In this document: positions 44,010 through 55,120 of the stretch, piece by piece
Position numbering within the stretch: the stretch's first letter is position 1
Layout: the number at the start of each line of letters is the position of its first letter
NCBI RefSeq assembly: GCF_002752675.1
Contig: NZ_CP024608.1
Location: forward strand, 1,736,001 to 1,800,000
Direction: 5' to 3'
DNA length: 64,000 nucleotides
Origin: Massilia violaceinigra
GTDB taxonomy: Bacteria > Pseudomonadota > Gammaproteobacteria > Burkholderiales > Burkholderiaceae_D
Translations under genes and position numbers: made by a program
Notes under the pieces: model-generated
The model's database searches: none
What the model saw: the letters and a program-made list of their open reading frames with translations, nothing else
Told to the model about the DNA's origin: nothing

Positions 44010-45790
44010 AACGCGGTGGCAATGGTGCGGCAGGCGCGCGAGTAGCGGCCTCGAAAGGCGTATCGTTCTCGAAAAGCCCGGTCCTGGCGGTCAGCCTGCC
44101 GACCTGGCGTTCGCGCGTCGTGCTGTTCGTGCTGTTCGCGGCCTTTGTCGCGCTGGCCGGCCGCGCCGTGTGGCTGCAAACCGTGACCGACGAGGTCCTG
44201 ATCAGCTACGGCAAGCAGCGCTACGAGCGCACCATCGAACTGCCCGCCACGCGCGGGCGCATCCTCGACCGCAACGGCCAGGTGCTGGCATCCTCGGTAC
44301 CGGTCAAGGCGGTATGGGCCATTCCCGAAGACGTGCTGGCCTCGCCGCCGGAGAAACTGCGCGCCCTGGCCGCGCTGCTCAAGATGAGCGACGCCGAGCT
44401 GCGCAAAAAACTCGATTCCGACCGCACCTTCGTCTACCTCAAGCGCCAGGTGGAAATGCCGGTGATCGACCAGATCGCCAAACTGGACATCAAGGGCCTG
44501 GACACGCGCAAGGAATACAAGCGCTTCTATCCGCAGGGCGAAATCGCGACCCACCTGGTCGGGTTCACCAACGTCGAAGACGCCGGCCAGGAAAGCATGG
44601 AACTGGCGCAGCAAAAGACCCTGGTCGGCACCACCGGCAGCCGCCGCGTGATCAAGGATCGTCTCGGCCAGATCGTCGAAGACGTGGGCCTGTCGAAAGA
44701 GCCGCACGACGGCCGCGACCTGACCCTGTCGGTCGACAGCAAGCTGCAGTACATCGCCTTTACGCAGGTGAAGGAAGCCGTGGCCAAATTCAAGGCCAAG
44801 GCCGGCGCCGCCGTGGTGCTGGACGTGAAAACCGGCGAAGTGCTGGCGCTGGCCAACTGGCCGACGTACGATCCGAACGACCGCAAGGGCCTGACCGGCG
44901 CGCAGCTGCGCAACCGCGTCATCACCGACACCTTCGAGCCGGGATCGACCCTGAAACCCTTTACCGTGGCGCTGGCGCTCGACACCGGGCGCGTCACGCC
45001 CAACACCCGCATCGATACCGGCGCCGGACGCCTGGTGATCAACGGCGCCCCGATTTCCGACACCAAGCCGCACGGCGTGATCTCGGTCGCCGAAATCATC
45101 GAAATGTCGTCCAATATCGGCACCTCCAAGATTGCGCTCTCGATGCCGCCGCGCGAAATGTGGGAGATGTTTACCGAAGTCGGTTTCGGCCAGCAGCCCA
45201 AGTTCGGTTTTCCCGGCGCGGTGGCGGGGCGCGTGCGTCCGTACAAATCGTGGCGTCCGGTCGAACAGGCCACCATGAGCTACGGGAACGGCATCTCGGT
45301 CTCGCTGCTGCAGCTGGCGCGCGGCTACATGATGTTCGCCCGCGATGGCGACACCATTCCGCTGTCGTTCCAGAAGGTGAGCGAGCTGCCGGTGGGGCGC
45401 CAGATCATCAAGCCGAAAACCGCGCGCAACATGCGCGAAATGCTCGAACGCGCGGTCTCGGGCCAGCACGGTACCGCCAAGCAGGCGCAGATCGCCGGAT
45501 ACCGCGTGGGCGGCAAGACCGGCACCGCCTACAAGGTCGAAAACGGCAAGTACGCCATGCCGCGCAAGTACATCGGCAGTTTCGTGGGCATGGTGCCGAT
45601 GTCGAATCCGCGCTTCATCATCGCCGTCATGATCGACGAACCGACCGCGCTCGGCCACTTCGGCGGCATCGTGGCGGCGCCCACCTTCGCCGCGCTGGCC
45701 GCCAACGCGCTGCGCGCGCTTAACATTCCGCCCGATTCGGACGTGACCGAAATCGTCGCGCCGTACGATGGCTCCGGGGAGGTCATGTAA
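44006..45790 (+). CDS. ftsI: Septal peptidoglycan transpeptidase FtsI (PBP3)
   Basis: Crosslinks peptidoglycan at the septum. The 594-residue class B penicillin-binding protein has one membrane helix (VVLFVLFAAFVALAGRAVWL) and a pedestal domain starting ERTIELPATRGRILDRNGQVLA. The transpeptidase domain has SxxK (Ser314 to Lys317 in EPGSTLKPF), SxN in MSSNIGTSK and KTGT in GGKTGTAYK. It overlaps ftsL and its last base is the first of murE. Confidence 0.96.
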   Translation: MKRGGNGAAGARVAASKGVSFSKSPVLAVSLPTWRSRVVLFVLFAAFVALAGRAVWLQTVTDEVLISYGKQRYERTIELPATRGRILDRNGQVLASSVPVKAVWAIPEDVLASPPEKLRALAALLKMSDAELRKKLDSDRTFVYLKRQVEMPVIDQIAKLDIKGLDTRKEYKRFYPQGEIATHLVGFTNVEDAGQESMELAQQKTLVGTTGSRRVIKDRLGQIVEDVGLSKEPHDGRDLTLSVDSKLQYIAFTQVKEAVAKFKAKAGAAVVLDVKTGEVLALANWPTYDPNDRKGLTGAQLRNRVITDTFEPGSTLKPFTVALALDTGRVTPNTRIDTGAGRLVINGAPISDTKPHGVISVAEIIEMSSNIGTSKIALSMPPREMWEMFTEVGFGQQPKFGFPGAVAGRVRPYKSWRPVEQATMSYGNGISVSLLQLARGYMMFARDGDTIPLSFQKVSELPVGRQIIKPKTARNMREMLERAVSGQHGTAKQAQIAGYRVGGKTGTAYKVENGKYAMPRKYIGSFVGMVPMSNPRFIIAVMIDEPTALGHFGGIVAAPTFAALAANALRALNIPPDSDVTEIVAPYDGSGEVM

Positions 45791-47331
45791 TGCTGTCTAT
45801 GAATCCACAGGAAATCTGCGCCTGGATCACCCAGGCGGCGCCGGGCGCCAGGGTGGTCTCCGACTCGCGCCGCGTCAAGGCGGGCGATGTGTTCTTCGCC
45901 TATCCGGGCGATGCCGCCGACGGCCGCGCCTACATCGGCAAGGCCGTCGCGCAGGGTGCCGCCGCCGTTGTCTACGACGAGCACGATTTCGCCTGGACCC
46001 CGGCCTGGAACGTGCCGCACCTGGCCGTGGCCGACCTGAAAGCGAACGCCGGTCCGATCGCCCACGCTTGCTACCAGATGCCCGACTCCGCCATGTTCAC
46101 CGTCGGCGTGACCGGCACCAACGGCAAGACCTCGTGCGCGGTCTGGCTCGGCCAGGCCTTTGCGCGCCTGGGCCAGACCGCCGCCGTCATCGGCACCTTG
46201 GGCGTGGGCCTGTTCAACGGCCGCGGCGAGGTCGAGTACGACGTCACCGGCTACACCACCCCGGACGCGGTGCTGCTGGCCGAAAAACTCGCCGCCGTGC
46301 GCGACGCGGGCGCCACCGCGCTCGCGATTGAGGTAAGCTCCATCGGGCTCGGGCAAGGCCGTACCCTGGGCATGCATTTTGACGTTGCGCTGTTCACCAA
46401 CCTGACGCGCGACCACCTCGATTATCACGGCACCATGGAATGCTACGAAGCGGCGAAGGCCAAGCTGTTCGCGTGGCCAGGATTGAAAACAGCAGTGCTT
46501 AACCTCGACGACCCGGCTGGACAGCGCCTGGTCAACCAATTGATTTCCCAGCCTGGCGGTGTACCTTCCGTGACTGGCTACACTCTGCGCGACGTTGCGG
46601 CCCAGCCCGACATCGCCGGCGTCACCATGCTGCGCGCCTCGCAGTTCCGCAGCCGCCATGCGGGCACCGAATTCCACCTCGATTCGCCGCTCGGCAGCGC
46701 CCAGGTCAAGACGCGCCTGGTGGGCCACTTCAATATCAGCAACGCGCTGGCGGTACTGGGCGCGCTGCTGGCCAAGGGCGTGGCCCTGCGCCCCGCGCTC
46801 GACGCCATCGAAGCACTGACTCCGGCCCCTGGCCGCATGCAGCAGATCGGCGGCCAGGACGCGCCGATGGTGGTCATCGATTACGCCCACACGCCGGACG
46901 CGCTCGAGCAAACGCTGGGCGCGCTGCGCCAGGTCGCGCACGAACGCGGCGGCCAGCTGTGGTGCGTGTTCGGCTGCGGCGGCGACCGCGATCCGGGCAA
47001 GCGCCCGCAGATGGGCGCCATCGCGCAGATCGCCGAACACGTGCTGGTCACCAGCGACAATCCGCGCAGCGAAGAACCGGCCGCCATCATCGCCCAGATC
47101 GTCGCGGGCATGGATGCAGCCCATCCGGCATCGCGCTTCCAGGCGATCGAAGACCGCGCCGCCGCGATCCTGTCGGCCATCAAGCACGCGGCCAAGCCGG
47201 ATGTGATTCTGCTGGCCGGTAAAGGCCACGAGCCGTACCAGGAAATCAAGGGCCGCAAGATGCCGTTTTCCGACGCCGACCACGCCGCGCTGGCGCTGGC
47301 CGCGCGCGTGACCATGATGAGGACTAACTGA
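45790..47331 (+). CDS. murE: UDP-MurNAc-L-Ala-D-Glu:meso-diaminopimelate ligase
   Basis: Adds the third stem residue to the peptidoglycan precursor. The 513-residue Mur ligase has the ATP motif GVTGTNGKTSCAVW, the N-terminal UDP-binding region VVSDSRRVKAGDVFFAYPG and, near the C-terminus, TSDNPRSEEP. The DNPR motif marks enzymes that use meso-diaminopimelate. A short patch around 46470-46600 has codon use unlike its surroundings, similar to that in rsmH. It starts at the ftsI stop (TAATG). Confidence 0.95.
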   Translation: MLSMNPQEICAWITQAAPGARVVSDSRRVKAGDVFFAYPGDAADGRAYIGKAVAQGAAAVVYDEHDFAWTPAWNVPHLAVADLKANAGPIAHACYQMPDSAMFTVGVTGTNGKTSCAVWLGQAFARLGQTAAVIGTLGVGLFNGRGEVEYDVTGYTTPDAVLLAEKLAAVRDAGATALAIEVSSIGLGQGRTLGMHFDVALFTNLTRDHLDYHGTMECYEAAKAKLFAWPGLKTAVLNLDDPAGQRLVNQLISQPGGVPSVTGYTLRDVAAQPDIAGVTMLRASQFRSRHAGTEFHLDSPLGSAQVKTRLVGHFNISNALAVLGALLAKGVALRPALDAIEALTPAPGRMQQIGGQDAPMVVIDYAHTPDALEQTLGALRQVAHERGGQLWCVFGCGGDRDPGKRPQMGAIAQIAEHVLVTSDNPRSEEPAAIIAQIVAGMDAAHPASRFQAIEDRAAAILSAIKHAAKPDVILLAGKGHEPYQEIKGRKMPFSDADHAALALAARVTMMRTN

Positions 47332-48716
47332 TGCGCGGCTCGCTCGCACAACTGGTTGCCGCCATTCCCGGCGCGCGCATGACGGCCGACGCGACCTATC
47401 AGAGCGTCTCGACCGACAGTCGCAGCGCCGGCGCCGGTGCGCTGTTCGTCGCCCTGCGCGGCGAGACCTTCGACGCCCACGATTTCCTGCAGCAGGTGGC
47501 CGCCAGCGGCGCCGCCGCAGTCGTTGTCGAACAGCTGCCGGACGGCTGGACGCTGCCGGCCATCGTGGTGCCCGATACCCTGGCCGCATTGGGCCGCATC
47601 GCCCATCACTGGCGTGCGCAATACGCCATTCCCGTGATCGGCGTCACCGGCAGCAACGGCAAGACCACGGTCAAGGAAATGATCGCCGCGATCCTGGCGG
47701 CCGGCCTGTCCGACGAGACGCGCCTGGCCACGCGCGGCAACCTGAATAACGAAATCGGCGTGCCGCTCACGCTCATGCGCCTGACCGCCGCACACAAGGC
47801 GGCCGTGGTCGAACTGGGGATGAACCACCCGGGCGAAATCGCGCGCCTGACCGCCATCGCCGCGCCGACCATTGGCCTGGTCAACAACGCCCAGCGCGAG
47901 CACCAGGAATTCATGCACACGGTCGAAGCGGTCGCGCGCGAAAACGGCGCCGTGCTGGCCGGCCTGGCGCCAGACGGCGTGGCCGTGTTCCCGGGCGACG
48001 ACGAATACACGCCGCTGTGGCAGGGCATCGCCGCCGGCCGCCGCACGGTCACCTTTGGCCTGGACGCCGCATCGAACGTGAGCTGCGTGCACCGCGCCGC
48101 CGATTTCGGCAGCGAACTCGATGTGACCGTGCGCCTCGACGGCGAACCGCTGCACATGTTCGTCGTCAGGCTGGCCGCGGCCGGGCTGCACAATGTGCGC
48201 AATGCGCTCGCCGCGATCGCCTGCACCATGGCCGCCGGCGTCAGCCCCGACATCGTCGCGCGCGGCCTGGCCGCGTTCGAGCCGGTCAGCGGCCGCCTGC
48301 AGCGCAAGCAGGCCACCGGCGGCGCCACCGTCATCGACGACACCTACAACGCCAATCCGGATTCGGTGCGCGCCGCCATCGACGTGCTGGCGCAGGCGCA
48401 CGCGCCGCGCATCCTGGTACTGGGCGACATGGGCGAAGTGGGCACGCAGGGGCGCGAGTTTCACGAAGAAATCGGCGCCTACGCAGCCGCGCGCGGCATC
48501 GACACGGTGCTCGTCACCGGCGAACTGACGCGCCACATGGCCGCCGCGGGCGCACGGCATTACACGCAGTTCGACGAATTATTGGCAGCACTCGATACGC
48601 AATTGGGCAGCACATCTGACGCAACTGTACTGGTGAAGGGCTCGCGTTTCATGAAGATGGAACGCGTCGTCGCTCACCTTGTCGGATCAATCAACACAAG
48701 TAAGGAAGCCCACTAA
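47331..48716 (+). CDS. murF: UDP-MurNAc-tripeptide:D-Ala-D-Ala ligase
   Basis: Completes the cytoplasmic pentapeptide precursor. The 461-residue ligase has the ATP motif [37 protein letters not shown] typical of Mur[15 protein letters not shown], and [20 protein letters not shown] in the C-terminal domain. It overlaps murE by one base. AAGGA near the end of the gene serves mraY. Confidence 0.95.
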   Translation: MRGSLAQLVAAIPGARMTADATYQSVSTDSRSAGAGALFVALRGETFDAHDFLQQVAASGAAAVVVEQLPDGWTLPAIVVPDTLAALGRIAHHWRAQYAIPVIGVTGSNGKTTVKEMIAAILAAGLSDETRLATRGNLNNEIGVPLTLMRLTAAHKAAVVELGMNHPGEIARLTAIAAPTIGLVNNAQREHQEFMHTVEAVARENGAVLAGLAPDGVAVFPGDDEYTPLWQGIAAGRRTVTFGLDAASNVSCVHRAADFGSELDVTVRLDGEPLHMFVVRLAAAGLHNVRNALAAIACTMAAGVSPDIVARGLAAFEPVSGRLQRKQATGGATVIDDTYNANPDSVRAAIDVLAQAHAPRILVLGDMGEVGTQGREFHEEIGAYAAARGIDTVLVTGELTRHMAAAGARHYTQFDELLAALDTQLGSTSDATVLVKGSRFMKMERVVAHLVGSINTSKEAH

Positions 48717-48717
48717 C

Positions 48718-49887
48718 ATGCTGCTCTGGCTCGCACAAATGTTCCAGGACCAACTCGGTCCTCTGCGAATCTTCAACTTCATCACGTTCCGTGCGGTGTT
48801 CGCCACCATCACGGCGGTGCTGATCGGCCTTGTCGCCGGTCCCGCCGTGATCCGCAAACTCACCTCGCTCAAGGTCGGCCAGGCAGTGCGCCAGGACGGT
48901 CCGCAGACGCACCTGAAAAAACACGGCACGCCGACCATGGGCGGTGTGCTGATCCTGATCGCCATCGGCGTCTCGACCCTGCTGTGGTGCGACCTGTCGA
49001 ACCGCCTGGTGTGGCCGGTGCTGGTCGTGACCCTCGGTTTCGGCGCCATCGGCTGGGCCGACGACTACCGCAAGGTGGTGTACCAGGACCCGGAAGGCAT
49101 GCGCTCGGGCGAAAAATACTTCTGGATGTCCCTGATCGGCATCGCCGCGTCGCTCTACCTGGCGTTCTCGGTGTCGGCGCCGACTCCGGGCAAGGTCTGG
49201 GAACTGTTCTATGCGTGGGTGCAGTCCGGCTTTTCGCTCGACCTGCCGCCCAAGGCCGACCTGATCGTGCCGTTCGTGAAAACCATCAGCTATCCGCTCG
49301 GCGTGTGGGGCTTCATCGCGCTGACCTACTGCGTCATCGTCGGCACCAGCAACGCGGTCAACTTCACCGACGGCCTCGATGGCCTGGCGATCATGCCGAC
49401 CGTGATGGTCGGCTCGGCCCTGGGCCTGTTCGCCTACCTGACCGGCAGCGCCACGTACTCGAAATACCTGCTGATCCCGCACATTCCGGGCGCGGGCGAA
49501 CTGCTGATCTTCTGCGGCGCGATGGCCGGCGCTGGCCTGGCCTTCCTCTGGTATAACGCGCATCCGGCCCAGATGTTCATGGGCGACGTCGGCGCGCTGG
49601 CGCTGGGCGGCGCGCTCGGCACCATCGCCGTCATCGTGCGCCAGGAAATCGTCCTGTTCATCATGGGCGGCGTGTTCGTGGCCGAAACGGTCTCGGTGAT
49701 CATCCAGGTCAGCTGGTTCAAGTACACCAAGAAGCGTTACGGCACCGGGCGCCGCGTGTTCCTGATGGCGCCCTTGCACCACCACTTTGAACAAAAAGGC
49801 TGGAAAGAGACCCAGGTCGTCGTGCGTTTCTGGATTATCACGATGATGCTGGTGCTGGTCGGCCTGTCCACCCTGAAGCTGCGCTGA
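48718..49887 (+). CDS. mraY: Phospho-MurNAc-pentapeptide translocase (lipid I synthase)
   Basis: Transfers phospho-MurNAc-pentapeptide to undecaprenyl phosphate in the inner membrane. The 389-residue protein has about ten helices and the family motifs [54 protein letters not shown] and [12 protein letters not shown]. It is longer than E. coli MraY by an internal loop, as usual in Burkholderiales. The ATG at 48718 gives MLLWLAQMF, and the AAGGA 11 bases upstream supports it. Confidence 0.96.
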   Translation: MLLWLAQMFQDQLGPLRIFNFITFRAVFATITAVLIGLVAGPAVIRKLTSLKVGQAVRQDGPQTHLKKHGTPTMGGVLILIAIGVSTLLWCDLSNRLVWPVLVVTLGFGAIGWADDYRKVVYQDPEGMRSGEKYFWMSLIGIAASLYLAFSVSAPTPGKVWELFYAWVQSGFSLDLPPKADLIVPFVKTISYPLGVWGFIALTYCVIVGTSNAVNFTDGLDGLAIMPTVMVGSALGLFAYLTGSATYSKYLLIPHIPGAGELLIFCGAMAGAGLAFLWYNAHPAQMFMGDVGALALGGALGTIAVIVRQEIVLFIMGGVFVAETVSVIIQVSWFKYTKKRYGTGRRVFLMAPLHHHFEQKGWKETQVVVRFWIITMMLVLVGLSTLKLR

Positions 49888-51425
49888 TGAACCACCTCGA
49901 ACAATACGCCGGCAAGCACGCCCTGGTCCTCGGGCTGGGTGAATCCGGCCTGGCGATGGCCCAGTGGCTGGCGCGCTGCGGCGCGCGCGTGCGCGTGGCC
50001 GACACGCGCGAAGCGCCGCAACGCCTGCAGGCGCTGCGCGACGCGTTGCCCGGCGCCGAATTCATCGGCGGCGAACTCAATGAAGCCCTGCTCGACACCA
50101 TCGACTTCGTCGCCGTCAGCCCGGGCCTGGCGCCCGCGCGCGAACTGGCCGCCATCGTGCCGGCCGCCGCCACGCGCGCCATTCCGGTGTGGGGCGAGAT
50201 CGAACTGTTCGCCCAGGGCCTGGCCGCGCTCAAGGAAGAACGCGCCTATGCGCCGAAAGTCATCGCCATCACCGGCACCAACGGCAAGACCACCGTCACC
50301 AGCCTGACCGGTTTGCTGTGCCAGCGCGCCGGCCTGTCGACCCGCGTGGCCGGCAATATCAGCCCGGCGGCGCTTGACGTGCTGCGCGAAGTGCTGGATC
50401 AGGCCGAGGGCGCGGACGAAGTGTTCGATCAGACCCTGCTGCCGCAAGCCTGGATCCTCGAGCTGTCGAGCTTCCAGCTGCATTCGACCTTCAGCCTGCG
50501 CGCCGATGCCGCCACGGTACTGAACATCACCCAGGACCACCTGGACTGGCATGGCGACATGGCCGCCTACGGCGCCGACAAGGAACGCATCTTCGGACCA
50601 TCGACGGTGCGCGTGCTCAATCGCGACGACGCGCTTGTCGCGCGCATGGCCGCGCCGGGCGCTGACGTGCGCACCTTCGGCACGGGCGAGCCGAAAGAAG
50701 CCGACAGCTTCGGCCTGCACAACGAACGCGGCGTGCTGTGGCTGACCGTGGCCGTGGCGGGCGAAGAGAGCGAGAAGAAGCGCAAGAAAAATGAACCGGC
50801 CGAAGTGGTGCCGTGCACGATCAGCCGTCTGATGCCGGCCGACGCCCTGCGCATCCGCGGCCTGCACAACGCCGCCAACGCGCTGGCCGCGCTGGCCCTG
50901 TGCCGCGCCATCGGCCTGCCGTTCGCGCCGCTGCTGCACGGCCTGCGCGACTACCAGGGCGAGCCGCACCGGGTCGAACTGGTGGCCGCCATCGACGCCA
51001 TCGATTACTACGACGACAGCAAGGGCACCAATGTGGGCGCCACCGTGGCCGCGTTGACCGGCCTGGGCAAGGCCTTCGGCGGCGAATCGCAGAAGATCGT
51101 GCTCATCGCCGGCGGCGACGGCAAGGGCCAGGAGTTCGAACCGCTGGCCGAACCGTGCTCGCGCTATGTGCGCGCGGTGGTCCTGATCGGGCGCGACGCG
51201 CCGCTGCTGCGCGCGGCCATCGAGCCGTCCGGCGTCGAGTTGATCGATTGCGCGACCTTGCCTGAAGCGGTGCGGCGCGCGGCCGCCCTGGCGCAGGGCG
51301 GCGATTGCGTGCTGCTCTCGCCGGCCTGCGCCAGCTTCGACATGTTCACCGGCTATGCGCAGCGCGCCCAGGTGTTCGTCGACGCCGTGCGCGAACTGGC
51401 GCTGGAAAAAGGACAGGATCTCTGA
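49887..51425 (+). CDS. murD: UDP-MurNAc-L-alanine:D-glutamate ligase
   Basis: Adds D-Glu to UDP-MurNAc-L-Ala. The 512-residue enzyme has a Rossmann-like start ([20 protein letters not shown]), ATP motif [50 protein letters not shown] and [13 protein letters not shown]. It is about 70 residues longer than the E. coli enzyme. Part of the excess is a charged loop [17 protein letters not shown] near residue 290-305 and another insertion near [15 protein letters not shown]. It overlaps mraY and ftsW by one base. Confidence 0.95.
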   Translation: MNHLEQYAGKHALVLGLGESGLAMAQWLARCGARVRVADTREAPQRLQALRDALPGAEFIGGELNEALLDTIDFVAVSPGLAPARELAAIVPAAATRAIPVWGEIELFAQGLAALKEERAYAPKVIAITGTNGKTTVTSLTGLLCQRAGLSTRVAGNISPAALDVLREVLDQAEGADEVFDQTLLPQAWILELSSFQLHSTFSLRADAATVLNITQDHLDWHGDMAAYGADKERIFGPSTVRVLNRDDALVARMAAPGADVRTFGTGEPKEADSFGLHNERGVLWLTVAVAGEESEKKRKKNEPAEVVPCTISRLMPADALRIRGLHNAANALAALALCRAIGLPFAPLLHGLRDYQGEPHRVELVAAIDAIDYYDDSKGTNVGATVAALTGLGKAFGGESQKIVLIAGGDGKGQEFEPLAEPCSRYVRAVVLIGRDAPLLRAAIEPSGVELIDCATLPEAVRRAAALAQGGDCVLLSPACASFDMFTGYAQRAQVFVDAVRELALEKGQDL

Positions 51426-52636
51426 TGGCCCTCCAGTTTCCATTCAAATTCGCCGGTTCGGCTTCGGACGCTCTGTCCGGGGACCGCACACGCCCGTCGA
51501 AAATGATGGAATACGACCAGCTGCTGGTCTGGGTCACCGTGCTGCTGATGCTGTTCGGGATGGTGATGGTGTACTCGGCCTCGATCGCGCTGCCCGATTC
51601 GCCCAAATACGCCAACTACAAGACAACCTATTTCGTGCAGCGCCAGGCCATTTTCATCATGGTCTCGATGCTGGCCGGGTACTTCGTGTTCCGCATCCGG
51701 ATCGCGCTCTGGCAGCGCTACGCGTCCGTCATGTTCGTCGGCAGCCTGGCGCTGCTGGTGCTGGTGCTGGTGCCGCACATCGGTTTTTCGGTCAATGGCG
51801 CGCAGCGCTGGCTGGACCTGAAACTGTTCAAGCTGCAGCCGTCCGAAGTGATGAAGATCGCGGCCGTGCTGTACGCGGCCGACTACACGGTGCGCAAGCA
51901 GGAATACATGCACAAGCTGACCAAGGGCTTCCTGCCCATGGCCGGCGCCATCGGCCTGGTGGGCCTGCTGCTGCTGCTCGAACCCGACCTGGGCGCGTTC
52001 GGCGTGATCGTCTGCATCGCCATGGGCATCCTGTTCCTGGGCGGGATCAACGCGGTCTGGTTCGGCGGCATCGGCGCGCTGCTGGTGACCATTTTCGGCG
52101 CCATCATCTTCTTTTCTCCATTCCGGCGCGCGCGCATTTTCGCCTACCTGGACCCCTGGAAGGAAGGCAATGCGCTCGACAAGGCTTACCAGCTGACCCA
52201 CTCGCTGATCGCCTTCGGGCGCGGGGAATGGTTCGGCGTGGGCCTGGGCGCCAGCGTCGAAAAACTGCATTATCTGCCCGAAGCGCATACCGATTTCCTG
52301 ATGGCCGTCATCGGCGAAGAACTCGGCCTGGCGGGCGTGCTGGTGGTCATCGCCATGTTTTACTGGCTGGTCAAGCGCGCCTTCGATATCGGCCGCCAGG
52401 CCATTGCCATCGACCAGATCTTCGCCGGCCTGGCCGCCAAAGGCATCGGCATCTGGATCGGCGCGCAGACGTTCATCAATATGGGCGTGAATCTGGGCAT
52501 CCTGCCGACCAAGGGATTGACCCTGCCGTTGATGAGTTACGGCGGCTCGGGCGTCCTGATTAACTGCGTCGGACTGGCGATTTTGCTGCGTATCGATTAT
52601 GAAAACCGTGTGTTGATGAGAGGTGGACGGCCATGA
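51425..52636 (+). CDS. ftsW: Septal peptidoglycan polymerase FtsW
   Basis: SEDS-family glycosyltransferase acting with FtsI. The 403-residue protein has a cytoplasmic N-terminal tail of about 35 residues and about ten helices. Motifs include [74 protein letters not shown] and [18 protein letters not shown]. The ATG at 51425 overlaps the murD stop. The frame extends further upstream inside murD but without relevance. Confidence 0.95.
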   Translation: MALQFPFKFAGSASDALSGDRTRPSKMMEYDQLLVWVTVLLMLFGMVMVYSASIALPDSPKYANYKTTYFVQRQAIFIMVSMLAGYFVFRIRIALWQRYASVMFVGSLALLVLVLVPHIGFSVNGAQRWLDLKLFKLQPSEVMKIAAVLYAADYTVRKQEYMHKLTKGFLPMAGAIGLVGLLLLLEPDLGAFGVIVCIAMGILFLGGINAVWFGGIGALLVTIFGAIIFFSPFRRARIFAYLDPWKEGNALDKAYQLTHSLIAFGRGEWFGVGLGASVEKLHYLPEAHTDFLMAVIGEELGLAGVLVVIAMFYWLVKRAFDIGRQAIAIDQIFAGLAAKGIGIWIGAQTFINMGVNLGILPTKGLTLPLMSYGGSGVLINCVGLAILLRIDYENRVLMRGGRP

Positions 52637-53730
52637 AGCGTTTGATGATCATGGCGGCCGGCACCGGCGGGCATATCTTCCCGGGGATCGCGATCGCGCA
52701 GACCATGCGCCAGCGCGGCTGGGACGTGAGCTGGCTCGGCACCTCGCACGGCATGGAGCAGGACCTGGTGCCGAAGAACGGCATCGCCATCGACAGCATC
52801 GATTTTTCGGGCATGCGGGGCAAGGGCCTGAAGCACAGCGTGACGGGCGCGTTCAAGATGGCCGCCAGTTTCGTGGCTTGCCGGCGCATTATCCGTCAGC
52901 GCAAGCCCGACGTGGTGCTCGGCATGGGCGGCTATGTGTGCGTCCCGGGCGGCATGATGGCGCGCTTGGCCGGCGTGCCGCTGGCGCTGGTCAATGCCGA
53001 CGCGGCGCTGCTGTTGTCGAACAAGACGCTCGCGCCACTGGCCGGCAAAGTGATGTTCGGCTTTCCCGCCGATTTCGGCAGCGCCGCCGCCAAGGCCATC
53101 GTCACCGGCAACCCGGTGCGCAAGGAAATCCTGGCCATGGCGGCGCCGTCGCAGCGCTTCGAGGGGCGCAGCGGCGCGCTGCGCATCCTGGTGGTCGGCG
53201 GCAGTCTGGGCGCCAAGGTGTTGAACGACAGCGTGCCGGCCGCACTGGCGCTGCTGCCCGAAGAGCAGCGCCCGCACGTGACGCACCAGTCGGGCAAGAA
53301 GAATATCGATGCGCTGCGCGAATCGTACGCCAAGGCCGGCGTGACGGCCGACGTGGTCGACTTCATCGACGACATGGCCGGCGCCTACGCCGCGGCCGAC
53401 GTGGTGATCTGCCGCGCCGGCGCGATCACCGTGTCGGAACTGACGGCGGCGGGCGTGGCCAGCGTGCTGGTGCCGTTCGTGGCCAGCACCACCAGCCACC
53501 AGCGCGACAACGCGCAGTGGATGGACAAACAGAAGGCGGCAATTCATTTGCCGCAAACGGAATTGAGCGCGCAGCGCGTGGCGCAGCTGCTGCAAGGCCT
53601 TAGCCGCGATGCATGCCGCGCCATGGCGCAGGCCGCGCTGGCGGTCGGCAAGCGCAACGCCAATGAAGCAATCGCGGATGTACTCGAACAACTGGCAGGA
53701 TCGACAGACAGAATTGAAACAAGAACATGA
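52633..53730 (+). CDS. murG: Lipid II synthase MurG
   Basis: Peripheral-membrane glycosyltransferase that adds GlcNAc to lipid I. The 365-residue protein starts [20 protein letters not shown] and contains [14 protein letters not shown], the [11 protein letters not shown] nucleotide-sugar loop, and [26 protein letters not shown] near the UDP site. It overlaps ftsW and murC by 4 bases each. Confidence 0.96.
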   Translation: MKRLMIMAAGTGGHIFPGIAIAQTMRQRGWDVSWLGTSHGMEQDLVPKNGIAIDSIDFSGMRGKGLKHSVTGAFKMAASFVACRRIIRQRKPDVVLGMGGYVCVPGGMMARLAGVPLALVNADAALLLSNKTLAPLAGKVMFGFPADFGSAAAKAIVTGNPVRKEILAMAAPSQRFEGRSGALRILVVGGSLGAKVLNDSVPAALALLPEEQRPHVTHQSGKKNIDALRESYAKAGVTADVVDFIDDMAGAYAAADVVICRAGAITVSELTAAGVASVLVPFVASTTSHQRDNAQWMDKQKAAIHLPQTELSAQRVAQLLQGLSRDACRAMAQAALAVGKRNANEAIADVLEQLAGSTDRIETRT

Positions 53731-55118
53731 AACATAAAATCAAGAACATTCACTTCGTCGGCATCGGCGGCAGCGGCATGAGCGGCATCGCCGAAGTGCT
53801 GCTCAATCTCGGCTACAGCGTGTCCGGCTCGGACCTGGGCAGCAACGCGGCCAGCCAGCGCCTGGCCAGCCTGGGCGCGCAGGTCATGCTGGGCCACGCC
53901 GCCGACAATATCCTCGGCGCCGACGCCGTGGTCACCTCGACCGCGGTCAAGGAAGACAATCCGGAAGTGGTGGCGGCGCGCGCAGCGCAGATTCCCATTG
54001 TGCCGCGCGCGATTATGCTCGGTGAATTGATGCGCTTAAAGCGCGGCATCGCCATTGCCGGCACCCACGGCAAGACCACCACCACCAGCCTGGTGGCCTC
54101 GGTGCTGGCCCAGGGCGGACTCGATCCGACGTTCGTCATCGGCGGACGCCTGAACAGCGCCGGCGCCAACGCCAAGCTGGGAACGGGCGAATACATCGTG
54201 GCCGAAGCCGACGAATCGGACGCGTCGTTCCTGAACCTGACGCCGATGATCGAAGTGATCACCAATATCGACGCCGATCACATGGAAACCTACGAGCACG
54301 ATTTCGAAAAGCTCAAGCAGGCGTTCGTGCACTTCACGCACCGCCTGCCGTTCTACGGCCGCGTGATGCTGTGCATCGACGACCAGCACGTGCGCGACAT
54401 CATTCCCTTCGTGACCAAGCCGATCACCACCTACGGCTTTTCCGAAGCGGCCCAGGTGCGCGCGGTCAATGCCAGCGCCATCGGCCTGCAGATGCATTTC
54501 ACGGTGGTCCAGGAAGGCTATCCGGATACACAGTTCATCCTCAACCAGCCCGGCATGCATAATGTGCAGAATGCCTGTTCGGCGATTGCCATCGCGCGCG
54601 AAATCGGCATCGACGACAGTGCGACCCAGCAGGGCCTGGCGGAGTTTCACGGCGTCGGCCGGCGCTTCACGCGCTACGGCGACATCGGTATTCCTGGCGG
54701 CGGCAGCTTCGCACTGGTGGACGACTTCGGCCACCACCCGGTCGAGACGGAAGTGACCCTGGCCGCCGCGCGCGGCGCCTACCCGGGCCGGCGCCTGGTG
54801 CTGGCGTTCCAGCCGCACCGCTATTCGCGCACGCGCGACCTGTTTGAAGACTTCGTCAAGGTGCTGGCCACGCCCGACGTGCTGCTGCTGGCCGAAGTGT
54901 ATGCCGCCGGCGAAGCGCATGTGGTGGCCGCCGATGGCCGCGCGCTGGCGCATGCGCTGCGCGTGGGCGGGAAAATCGAGCCGATTTTCGTCGAGGCGAT
55001 CGCCGACATGCCGGCCGCCATCATGAACGTGGTGCGCGACGGCGACGTGGTCATCACCATGGGCGCCGGCTCGATCAGCGGCATTCCGAATAAACTGGTT
55101 ACCCCTGTGGAGGCTTGA
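53727..55118 (+). CDS. murC: UDP-MurNAc:L-alanine ligase
   Basis: Adds the first amino acid of the stem peptide. The 463-residue ligase has the N-terminal [25 protein letters not shown] motif [58 protein letters not shown] and [12 protein letters not shown]. It is clearly MurC, separate from MurD, MurE and MurF in the same cluster. The stop is followed directly by ddl. Confidence 0.96.
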   Translation: MKHKIKNIHFVGIGGSGMSGIAEVLLNLGYSVSGSDLGSNAASQRLASLGAQVMLGHAADNILGADAVVTSTAVKEDNPEVVAARAAQIPIVPRAIMLGELMRLKRGIAIAGTHGKTTTTSLVASVLAQGGLDPTFVIGGRLNSAGANAKLGTGEYIVAEADESDASFLNLTPMIEVITNIDADHMETYEHDFEKLKQAFVHFTHRLPFYGRVMLCIDDQHVRDIIPFVTKPITTYGFSEAAQVRAVNASAIGLQMHFTVVQEGYPDTQFILNQPGMHNVQNACSAIAIAREIGIDDSATQQGLAEFHGVGRRFTRYGDIGIPGGGSFALVDDFGHHPVETEVTLAAARGAYPGRRLVLAFQPHRYSRTRDLFEDFVKVLATPDVLLLAEVYAAGEAHVVAADGRALAHALRVGGKIEPIFVEAIADMPAAIMNVVRDGDVVITMGAGSISGIPNKLVTPVEA

Positions 55119-55120
55119 AG

